21,015 bases of DNA from Sphacelaria rigidula (lineage: Eukaryota > Phaeophyceae > Sphacelariales), in the NCBI GenBank assembly GCA_964200075.2, contig CAXNAA020000473.1, positions 1-21,015 of the forward strand. The letters run 5' to 3'. Of the stretch, positions 1 through 8,756 are shown one piece after another (position 1 is the stretch's first letter; each line of letters opens with the position of its first letter). Below the pieces are notes generated by a model that ran no database searches, was not told the DNA's origin, and saw nothing but the letters and a program-made list of their open reading frames with translations. A program made the position numbers and the translations under genes.

Positions 1-124
1 GCCGAAAACAAAGCCTAGGGATTGATTCGTACGAGTCGAATCAATTATACCAAAACCAAGTAGTTTCTAGACGAATCATTATTTGTCCGACCCTCGCAAG
101 GTTCTGTTGCGCTAGATTGGCATA

Positions 125-3100
125 ATGTGTTCAGCTTGTCCAGTCGCGTTTCAAGTGAGAGTTGGATCAAGCACGTCATGCTTTGAGGAAGGTGTTACTT
201 CTACGAAGGCGATGGACAATGGAAAACACGTGGATCCTCATCAAGTTTTGTCGGTATTGTTCATTCGAAAGCGTAACTGTCCACTTCAAATCGTATTCTC
301 TGATTCATTTACGGTAGCACGTAGTTTGTTCTCTTCACGTTCTGACCTCCACATGGATAACTATCGTTCTCACACAGATAGGATTCGGCACGTCAGGACG
401 TCCGCCGTTGCAGGAAGGGGGAGCGGAGGCTCCCGGGCCGGGAGCATATCAACTGAAGTCAACCATGTATGCACTGGTGTAAATATGCAACTAGAGCTGT
501 AGGTGGGGGGGTAGAGGACATTGAGAAGAGATTTCCGCTTTTAACGGTGGACGTCAGTACGTTCTGTGGCTCCGTGATCTGGCCGGTAGTGCAGTAAGGA
601 GCATCACAGGACGACGTGTGACTGTCGAGCATAGACCGCCGTGCCCCACCGTGTCTCCGCCATTGGGTGACAAGTTATCGGCGTTACGTCGGTTTTCCCC
701 TCCATGTTTAGGCACTCAAGCGAGTACATGCTCTCTTTGATTCTGGAGAATGCACAATATACCTTACAAGACAGGGCCATTTTCGAATCATCATTTGAAC
801 CCTTCTAACCAGATCCCATTGCCGGGCAATACCTCCCCTCGACAATTATCAGGTTCGTATACCCCAGCAGCGTTATCCGTTCCCCGCCAAGCTATACAAT
901 GCGAGGACGTGAAAAATTCGGCTCGCCGGATCTGAAAGTGAGAGCAAGTGCGTCCGTGGTTTGTGCCGCATGCTTTTTGTCTACAGGATGACCGATGTAG
1001 TCAAGATGGGATACGAACCGAGTTTTATCCGGTGATTGACGAAATCCAAGCGCTCCAATTAACGACCTCTCTTCGTGTGAGTAAACTTGGCAGCGACCGA
1101 GGGGTCATTGCTAAGGACGCAACGAAGTCGAGAACGAAGACACGCTACCTTCGTGCCGCTGCATGAGGTTTGCACGTCTTTATGACCCGCGATCGTGGCC
1201 TTTTAGCGGCGATATTTTGCTACATCGTCCCGACCTGCAACAGACACCTGGATACAACTATTTTCGTCCCGAGTCATTTTTGTTATTGCCATTACCGCCG
1301 TCTAACAGGCTATCGATCGAACTTGCCAAATGGAGCCTGGGCCAGGGCACTACAAGATAGCCATCGTCAACCCCCAAGAGGACCACGCGCCCAAGGTACA
1401 GCATGATACGTTGGCAGGTAGAACTTTGATTAGGTGTGTGATCAATGGCGCCGACCAACAGTTTGGACTCCCACCAAGACCCATTCGTTCTGAGAAGCAG
1501 ACGAAGCTCCGTATCATACGGGAACATGATCGAGAGACAATTCGTATTACTCACGTAATATGTCTATTGAATGATGGCTAATTCCTACATCGAACACTAG
1601 ATGAACTTATCCATTCGATCTATCGGCCACGTAAAGTTGTGGCGATGACCACCTGCAATGCTCTTAGTTTGCAGATTGATAGAGTCCGGAAGCGTAGCTG
1701 CATAAAAATCTAGATACATCAAGCACCCACCATCGACCGGCCCCCTTTCCCCGCCCATGCATTGGTAGAGAAAACTGCGGCATTTATCATCGCGAGTAGG
1801 GGAGAATAGTGTTCGTGGCACGCGGTTTCCCTGTTGGCCACAAAACTCTGCCGGAAGATCTTGACTGAAGTACTACTCTGACAGATTGCCCTGGGTTCGA
1901 ATCGCCTCGCTAGGGGCGTACAACTCCCCGCACTCCTCAGGGAGTGAAAGTGCCATTGCATGTGCACTGAGCAAACCTTCCGCATTCGTCCCATACGCCA
2001 CTGACGCCTACAGTACACATTTCCGAAGGATGTAGGTCCCACGGCTAGAGAAAAGGGACACCGAGCGCCGGGGCCGGGGCACTACAACATACCGACAGGG
2101 GTCGGGAAGCAGGTGCATGTTCCTTCGAGGACAATTTTACCACTATTGCATTTCCGTCTGACACATTTAGAACCCAGCAACTATCAGATTGACCACTACC
2201 CGCTTCGTCCGGGTACGGGTACACTCCCGACAAAAAACGGTTTCTGCCACAGAGTTTCTCCCTGTTAATACAAAGACATGTCAAGATGATGGCAGGACGC
2301 CAAGATGATATACGTATCGAGTGATGCCGCGGTAGCCCATCCCCAAATCAGCCTCAAACCTGTCACGAAAAAATTGACCATGCAGCGCATACAGTCGGTT
2401 TCAGACTGCATGAAGCGCGTCATATACGGGTGGCATCGGTTAAAACGATCACAGGCGTAGAAGTTTCCAGCTGCTTGGTGTGCTCAGCTTTTGTAATAAT
2501 GATTTGCATGTAGATTTTGCCTCCTCAAGCCACCCGCTTTTCTGGGGGAGGCTGTCGCAGCATCTCGCTGTCATGTGCCAAAGGGGATGCATATTTGACA
2601 GAGAAAGCTTCATAGGCGAGACGACGTGATAAACACGCGGCCGACAGAACAGTATTCGGATGTTGACCTGCTATATTGCAAGAACCAGGCTTTCACGTTT
2701 TTGTGGTAAGTTTTATTGTTAATTCAAAACAAGATACGATATTTTTGGCAAGAAGATATTGCAAAATGTTTACGCGTGTCTTGTGTCATGCGACAAGTTA
2801 AGTGTTCCGAATATCGTCCCATCGGCCACCTACCTACGTCTTGCATGTTTACCTGTGCTGTCCCTTCTGACGGTAGCATGATGTGGATATATTCGTGTAT
2901 AGTGGTGTTCATGTGGTTGTTGTCATGATAATGTTTGGCACTGTGTGAGTAGTTACAGTGGTATAGTTGCATTTATGGTTCGAGAAATCTCTACTTTATG
3001 TCGGGGTATCATAAATGTCGCTACATCATGTATAGCGCAAAGTTAGTGTATGCCTCAAGGGTCTGAATTTCCCGTGAGTTTAATTGCGATGGACTTTCGT

Positions 3101-5317
3101 TTCTTTGCATATACATATATATATATATATATGTGTATATGTATGTCGAGATAACACAACAATATCCACCCTGAGGGAGGACGACCCCGCAGCACATATA
3201 TCAAAAGCTGATGTACAATATAATCATCTCAACATGACAATAGCCTCATCTCCACACGAATCCGCGAGTGCACCATCAAAATCGTGCGTCACGTATGATA
3301 GCACGCACGGTGTATGAAGTGAAAATAAAGCACAGCCCAAAGACCGCCCTTCTATCCCAGTCATCGACTGTATCTGCTCTGCCTTGCGACGCCGTCGATT
3401 TGGAGTACAGTATTCATTCATTCATAATCGGTTCGATTGAAAAGCTCACGTAGCTTGTAAACATTACTTCGGAGTGGCTAGAACAAGTGTCATTTTTGTT
3501 GCCAATGTACCCGACTGCATTCTGACATTATGCGTTCTCCCCTTAGTCATACAGTGCAAAACTCCCCCGCATCCCCCGATCTGCATGCACAGGTTCTCTC
3601 GACGAAGCGCAGCCACAATGGGGTGGGGTTTGGGACCGGAAATCGGCCGGATCTGCTGGTTCAAAGCACGGCCGATGTTGGCCCCGGCGAGTACACTGTG
3701 CCGGGTGCGACGGGGGAGAGGCAGGTAAGACGACAAACACGAGCGTGAGGACCAGGGAGACAGATGGACACATGGACACGAGAACTGAACACAGAGTTCG
3801 AAAGCTGGGCATGGTGACGGGCCAAAGTTACGAACAGCGGCACAAAAGAGCGCCTGAACATCGGAGTTCGTTGTGATGACGGGCTGAGCGTACAGCAAGA
3901 GGAACAGTGTCAAATAGCGCGAGGGCTGCGGTTTGCTCCATGTTGGCCACGTCCTGGATGCATGTGTGTATAGTGCCACTCACGATTAGTATGGTGGTAC
4001 CAGTCAAGATACGTCTGATGTGCGTGTGTGCGTGATAATTTTACAGGCTAGGCTCGGTACCTACAAATGAATATAGATTTGTGTTGATGGCTGTACTACG
4101 GTACATGTATATGGTTTTGCTACTACACTTCGAGGTATCATTTCATGCTAGGTTACGCTGGAAATCAGGAGTTGGCCTGCTTGAGAGCGCAAACATACCC
4201 GCAGGAAAGTCTGCTGTCAACATGAAATGTACGCGTGTCCACATTAACCAGCTCCTTTCACTCACGAGAACGCGTGACCTCCGTGGTATCCGTTGTTCGG
4301 CTCCAAGCGTTTCATCCCAAATGTGTTCGCACCCGATTGGTCGTTTCCTTCGTTGCTTTCGAAGATCGACTCGAGGAAGTGCAGCAACGGTGGGGCGAAA
4401 TTTTCGAAGGCTCCAAGAATGGGGAAGCGCGGTAGTTTGGAAGACGTGGTGAGCGACCACTAAGCTCAGTCGATCAGAGCATCGTGGTGGATGTACTTCA
4501 ACTGAGATATGCATTCAACTGGTATGGTACAAGGTGAAGTCCTAACACAATATACACCTGTACACCGCGTCACAAGACCTCGTTTTTCCCTCATACAGGA
4601 GATTGGGTGAGTCTACCTTGTGACCAGAGCTGACGGGTTTGTAGCGGATCATTCGACTATTGTGAGACTGCGACTCACTCGATCAATCACTCAATCAATC
4701 ATTCAATCCATCAAGGACAGTACCTCGCCACTATTAATGGGTGATGACCAGAAACAGTGCTGATGGTATTTCCGAGAAAATGCACCGCATATATCAAACA
4801 ATCAGCGCTTCTGTAAACATTGCATGAAAACCTCTATTCTGCTCCCTTTTTTATGTGTCAAGAGGTGAGCTGAACGTGCTAGACGTCACTCTTTTTTTCT
4901 CAACACTGCCCGTCAATTCAGGCCCCCGGGCCCGGCAACTACCGCTTGCCTCCCGGCATCTGCGGGAGGGGAGCGGCATCCCCATACCGCTCGGCACCGG
5001 CTGCAACGCTAAGTGGCCGAGAAAAGTTCGGCTCGCCGTTTGGGTGGTGACGTTGACCCACTATTTGGAGGTGTTTGTGCGTGGGAGCGATAATTTTCGT
5101 ATCTTGAAAAAATGTACCTTGTTGTCAATTTCGTTTGTGTGGTTTATCGATGCGGTACGTTGGTTTGATTATCCGCACTCCGATGACGTCTGGGAGTGTG
5201 CCAGGACCGACTTATTTCTCCATGCTTGGGACGAAAATGAGTTTTGATCAGCCGGCCGAACACCTCCGGAGTAGCGGACCGAGGGCGAGTTTGACGACTC
5301 GCTCTCTCTTGCGCTGA
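125..5317 (+). CDS. Sperm-tail PG-rich repeat (SHIPPO/STPGR) protein, ten exons
   Basis: Exons rebuilt by eye: 125-154, 378-476, 558-666, 813-937, 1309-1395, 2014-2112, 3593-3724, 4365-4448, 4922-5046, 5197-5317. All are bounded by AG and GT and stay in phase, giving 336 residues and a TGA at 5315-5317. Seven PG-type units are visible, with their tyrosines at residues 34, 86, 136, 174, 217, 262 and 303: PGPGAY, DPIAGQY, PGPGHY, PGPGHY, VGPGEY, PGPGNY and VPGPTYF. Between them lie the usual family phrases FGTSGR, GREKFGS, FGTGNR and FSKAPR. Proteins of this family (ODF3, STPG1 and relatives) are known mainly from axonemal microtubules and sperm tails, so a flagellar role is inferred. The start is the least certain point. 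ATG 125 follows an in-frame TAG at 113-115, but that TAG could instead be the end of an intron (exon from 116), with more exons to the left. Least sure junctions: 476/558 and 5046/5197 (donor could be 5043). Confidence 0.8.
378..476 (+). other. STPGR exon 2, first PG repeat
   Basis: Acceptor CTCACACAG at 369-377 and donor GTGTAA at 477. The exon is 99 bases (33 codons), phase 0 at both ends. It reads IGFGTSGRPP, then an acidic linker, then APGPGAYQLKSTMYAL. PGPG starts at codon 19. Exon 2014-2112 has the same length, the same phases and PGPG at the same codon, which suggests exon duplication. Confidence 0.75.
558..937 (+). other. STPGR exons 3 and 4 (second, divergent PG repeat)
   Basis: Exon 558-666 ends in phase 1 and exon 813-937 starts with AT, so the join makes GAT (Asp). 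It reads SPPLDPIAGQYLPS, a worn PGPGxY unit in which Pro-Gly pairs have become Asp-Pro and Ala-Gly. From the GR of ITGRR to the Tyr of GQY is 26 residues. The same 26 separate GREKFGS from PGPGHY across the next junction (937/1309), which supports both joins. The acceptor at 556-557 is the best fit to spacing; an alternative start inside this exon is possible. Confidence 0.65.
1309..1395 (+). other. STPGR exon 5, third PG repeat
   Basis: Acceptor CCGTCTAACAG ends at 1308, with a good branch-like CTAAC. Donor GTACAG is at 1396. The 29 codons include MEPGPGHYKIAIV. Phase 0 at both ends. Confidence 0.75.
2014..2112 (+). other. STPGR exon 6, fourth PG repeat
   Basis: Acceptor CTGACGCCTACAG ends at 2013 and donor GTGCAT begins at 2113. 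The 33 codons run from YTFPKDVGP through RAPGPGHYNIP to TGVGKQ. The phrase GKQ joined to VLSTKRS of the next exon matches the usual STPGR spacing between a PG unit and the following FGTxxR phrase. Confidence 0.8.
3109..3145. repeat. (AT)n microsatellite
   Basis: A pure AT run lies near 3115-3132, flanked by imperfect ATAC and GTAT units. It sits inside the intron between STPGR exons 6 and 7 (2113-3592), in which I see no further exon. Confidence 0.9.
3593..3724 (+). other. STPGR exon 7, fifth PG repeat
   Basis: Acceptor CATGCACAG ends at 3592 and donor GTAAGA begins at 3725. The 44 codons contain VLSTKRSHNGVGFGTGNR and DVGPGEYTVPGATGERQ. Phase 0 at both ends. Confidence 0.8.
4365..4448 (+). 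other. STPGR exon 8, linker with FSKAPR phrase
   Basis: A strong pyrimidine tract (4341-4360) ends in AAG at 4362-4364. Donor GTGAGC is at 4449. The 28 codons read IDSRKCSNGGAKFSKAPR followed by MGKRGSLEDV. After the preceding Gln the spacing to FSKAPR equals that from Q to FGTGNR in the previous repeat, which selects this acceptor over an upstream one at 4307. Confidence 0.75.
4922..5317 (+). other. STPGR exons 9 and 10, last two PG repeats and stop
   Basis: Exon 9 follows a long pyrimidine tract ending CAATTCAG at 4921 and opens with APGPGNYRLPPG, then GREKFGSPF. Two donors keep phase: GTGACG at 5047 or GTGGTG at 5044. The 150-base intron ends at GGGAG 5196. Exon 10 reads VPGPTYFSMLGTKMSF and a basic tail ending in SLLR and TGA. 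Confidence 0.75.
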
Positions 5318-5438
5318 TGTTGGCTTGCTTGGGTTGAGTTATGTGCTCAGCTAGCTAGCTTAAAAGTAGCTGTGTACGCTCTAAAGATTCGTCCCTCTCC
5401 CCTCCCCCTCCCCCTTCCCCTCCCCCCCGCCTCTCCCA

Positions 5439-5490
5439 GTGGTCAATGGTCAAATGACTGAGGCAAGCAACAAATGAGTACGCCCCCCCC
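5439..5490 (+). repeat. Dispersed repeat, copy 1
   Basis: It begins GTGGTCAATGGTCAAATGAC and runs to GAGTACGCCCCCCCC. About 46 of 50 positions match the copy at 20797-20848. More diverged copies lie at 20949-21015 and 20070-20101. All four are in the same orientation and all run into C-rich tracts. Confidence 0.85.
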
Positions 5491-5680
5491 CGCCTCTCCC
5501 GGCAATGCTTCAGCTCTGTGGACAACGACATCTTTGTCGACAACAACATTGTGACTATAAACGGTTCCGTTTGAAGTCATCTTGATCCCACAAAGATACC
5601 AAAAGTGTTATATTATGGGTGGGTGAACGATGTGGCGGGAGGTGGTCAATATGCGACTTGTAGGAGGGTCGTGCAACGCC

Positions 5681-5706
5681 CTCTCTCTCTCTCTCTCTCT
5701 CTCTCT
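5681..5706. repeat. (CT)n microsatellite
   Basis: Thirteen uninterrupted CT units by eye. On the minus strand they give an Arg-Glu run in an open frame that is therefore not credible as a gene. Confidence 0.95.
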
Positions 5707-6303
5707 TTTCAAATTTGAAAATAACGCGTGGTGATTCATGAATGCAACGCGTGTTTTGCCGCAGGTCACGCTACGCAAGGCATACTGCCTACACGTTGTT
5801 GGCCCGTTGCATTTCATACACGCATGCGAAGACTCTGCTGACTGAAAAAGTACGAACAACGGCGAAAATGACTCGAAGGAGAGCCATAGACAAAGTCTAC
5901 CGAGTGCTCTCGGACCTCGTGGATGTTTTAAGTTTTCCGGTCAGTCAGAACTTCAGTTTAACGATCTGTCGGCATCGCACATATAGATGAGCTCGACAAA
6001 GCAGCAGACGTGTCCCATCTGGTGGGGGAACGGCACACAAACTGCGCCAGTCCTCACTCCACGGGTACTTACTCAGCACATATTCTAAAGGTTTGCTTCT
6101 CTATAACGATCAGCGACCTCCCGTCATCCATGGAATGCGCGGAATGTGCGGTCGCGCTCAAAGTGAAGAAAAACACCACAATCAATCGCGTCGCTGTGGG
6201 TTGCCGCAGACGTACACACATACACGATGGCCACCAATACCAACAAAACCATTATCAATACACGCGGCACATGGACGGAATATATGCATCTTCGCAGAAG
6301 ACG

Positions 6304-7175
6304 TCAGATCAACACTATCCCGGGGGGATTGACAGCACTTCCTCTACGGCGAGACCTTCTTGTCCTCGCTGTCTTCCCTGCCTTACCGCTTTTGCTATCA
6401 GTACTTGCCGCTCCACCAGCTTTGGCACCACGAGAAGCACAACCATCGTCTGTACGTGAAACGTTTGGTTCCCCCTTCACAACCGCAACCGGAGATCCGC
6501 CATCTCCGCCATCACCGCCATCACCACTGCTACACGTGCTGCTGCTGCTACTGCCGGTTAAGTTCGCCGCGGTACCCCTTTCTTCTGCCCGCCCCGATTC
6601 CGCTCGGTGGTATCTCTGTGACCACAGCTCGGTCGCGACTTCCGATCTCATACTACCTTTTCTCCGTCCAGTGCTCGTTTCCACGCAAATCCGCCCCGCT
6701 ACCTCGTCGCCCAGCCCGGCGTTATGGCCACCGCCTTGTCGATGGCTCGGACAGACACGACAGACGTCAAAGTCATTATGATCAACTTGATCCATCTGGG
6801 GCGATGTATTCGCAGCTGCTGCGCCGCAGCCGCGTCCCCGGTCACCTCTGCCGCTGGTCCTGTGGTCTCCATCGCCGACGACACTGTGGTTGTCGGGAAG
6901 CGGTGGCTGGGGATGGTGGCTGTGGTGGCGGTGTTGATGGTGAAGGGTGCTCGGGTGTGTCGACTGATGATTGGGCTTGCTCGGGGTCTGCAAACGATCC
7001 TCGAGGTCGTACATCCGGTTCTCCAGTTCCAAGACCTGCTGTCGGAGCAGTATCCCTGTGCTGACTCGTCGCGAGTCGTTGTGGTAACGCTCGGCGTTGC
7101 TCCACGCGGCATTGTTTCTTCCAGTCCAAGAAGATGGGTTTGGGCTGGTGCTGCCGGGTTGTAACGAGCAGCATC
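6304..7175 (-). CDS. Hypothetical, coiled-coil then low-complexity open region (possible exon)
   Basis: The minus-strand frame is open from just after a TGA near 7178 to the stop at 6304-6306, about 290 codons. Its first part reads SSWTGRNNAAWSNAERYHND followed by a leucine-heptad stretch (ILLRQQVLELENRMYDLEDR) near 7058-7000 that looks like a coiled coil. The rest is His-, Gly-, Ser- and Arg-rich, with a GGD triplet repeat near 6490-6520. No start can be fixed: the first in-frame ATG is inside the coiled coil (NRM), so upstream exons would be needed. Two other minus frames and two plus frames are also open here, so the open length alone proves little. I favour this frame only because of the coiled coil. 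Family not recognised. Confidence 0.35.
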
Positions 7176-8084
7176 ATGGTCAACGGGAAGACTCTCGTCA
7201 TGTGGAAAAGAGTATGATCGTGTGGTGTCATTCTTTCTTGAGGCCTTTGCACGTCTGATTGGCCTTCGCGTCAGTAGAGGTCAATTTACAAAGCACATGT
7301 CTCACGGAGAAGAATGCTTGCCATATTCTACCTCTGTCTGAGCATGGCATTGAAGTTCCAACTATGTATCGAGATGGACTACTCGTACGATGGAGAAACA
7401 GCTCCATCTTCGTGCGGCCTGCTACCCTGGGACGTTGTTAATGTGAACTCATATTTTTATCTGTAAATAGTAATATCTTCTGAAGGGCTTTTCTTTATTC
7501 GTTTGCACGCCTTATCATCAATAGGTTCGTTCCGAAAGTTCGGGCGAATGCCGCCACACAATGAGATGTTGCCACTGAAATGGTGACGCCCCATGCTAGC
7601 GCTGTCCCATGCAAAAGCCCGAAACTTGAATAACGTGTTATGTTTCGAAACCGTTTGCTAGTGGGCATCAATCGATCGCAAGCTTGAGAGTTTCTGACTC
7701 GATTTCGCGTTGTTCAGCTCGAGAACCAGCCGATCACAATTTACCGCCATACTTCCCTGGGTACGCCAGCAGCTGCTACGTAGCCCGCTTGCCTTGTGAC
7801 GGGGGTGAACAACGCCCTAGCGAACTCGAAGAAATGACAAACAAATAAGCTATCCAAACAGATGCATCGCCCATGATGTCCATTCACGCTACTGTATCCC
7901 CGGCCATCGGTATGTATTTAGCAAAAGGTCAACAACCGAGCGACTTCCGATGAACAACGTTTCACCGTAGTAACCACTCGTTACACACAATCAAATGCTT
8001 CAAATTACAATGCCCTACATTCAGCGGTTTTCTCGATTGACCCTGTTGCAGTCTTTTTACCTGGGACAGCACTGCAGTCACGTA
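7176..8084. other. Intergenic stretch, nothing recognised
   Basis: No splice-bounded exon, RNA gene or repeat that I could support. Frames are short on both strands. Confidence 0.5.
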
Positions 8085-8346
8085 TTATAGGTATCCTGAC
8101 ACATCTTCGTTCGGATTGGAACTGACAACACCTGCTCTCTTCTGTCGCACCCACCTGCCGACTGCATCGGTCGGAATTTCCCGTACCCGACTCCCCTCGG
8201 ATCTGGACCTTGCCGAGCTAGCCCTGCGCAGCAACGTTGAGTTATCAGTAGTGGTGTGTTGGTTTTCGACGGATGACCGAGCGTGTAGCAGACGACCTTC
8301 CGAAGCAGCCTCCGCGTCGCCTAGCCTCTGGCTAAGGTATGCCAAC
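8085..8346 (-). CDS. Hypothetical open region, possible exon
   Basis: On the minus strand an acceptor-like GGCACAG precedes position 8346. After it, 86 codons are open to a TAA at 8085-8087. The translation is polar and basic, with RRASSARSRSEGSRVREI near the middle. It lies downstream of the stop of the EF-hand/WW gene on the same strand. I found no donor in that gene that joins it in phase, so it is either part of another transcript or chance. No family recognised. Confidence 0.2.
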
Positions 8347-8756
8347 CTGTGCCGTAAATTCGCACGTTTCGCGACAGTGATGCGCGTGCCGAGGCGTTTG
8401 GTCGCTATTATTGTTAGAAAGATGAGACGATGGCGCCTTTACTGTTGACGTTGGCGTGTTTATGGAGTACGCCAAGGGATACGGCGCCCGAACGGGGATT
8501 GAGACTTCCAAGTACCGTACGTGCATGTCGCGTGGAGTACAGCGGAGGTGAACGATAATAAATCGTGTCGTATACCAGTGTGTATTGTACAGTAGCTGGA
8601 CAGCGCCTGTATAGGCAAAACTTGCACTAAACTGTGCAATTTCGTACCACCAGAGGAACCAACACAATTTAACCATCTCAAACCGCTGACATTTATCTGC
8701 GCACACAAAGCGATGCGTTGTACGGGTTTTTTTGCCTCATGTAGTCCCTTGTTCAT

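Larger units (their letters stand above)
5318..6303. other. Intergenic stretch without a recognisable gene
   Basis: This stretch follows the STPGR stop. It holds a C/T-rich block (about 5398-5428), one copy of a dispersed repeat (5439-5490) and a (CT)n run. A weak open plus-strand region at 5774-5940 has an acceptor-like TTTTGCCGCAG before it, but its translation resembles nothing I know. Confidence 0.5.

Noticed and set aside
125-502. Single plus-strand reading frame of 125 codons
   Set aside because: Only its first ten codons belong to the STPGR gene. A GTGAGA donor follows at 155, and the PG repeat at 378-476 is in another frame.
1886-1905. B-box-like GGGTTCGAATC on the plus strand
   Set aside because: The flanking bases cannot form a T stem and there is no A box or cloverleaf upstream. 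It is also inside an STPGR intron.
3464-3979. Minus-strand open frame of 171 codons
   Set aside because: It is antisense to STPGR exon 7, has no recognisable domain and is Cys/Pro/Ser rich in the way of a shadow frame.
4278-4364. Longer version of STPGR exon 8 containing FGSKRF
   Set aside because: The frame meets a TGA at 4275-4277 with no acceptor in between except a weak one at 4307. The acceptor at 4364 has a better pyrimidine tract and the repeat spacing fits exactly.
5608-5990. Small open frames on both strands around the CT repeat
   Set aside because: The minus frame contains an Arg-Glu run from the repeat. The plus frame has an acceptor-like site but no donor-supported neighbour or known family.
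6227-7164. Plus-strand open frames of 146-234 codons
   Set aside because: Leu/Pro/Ser and His/Arg rich shadows of the repeat-rich minus-strand frame. No splice-bounded or domain evidence.
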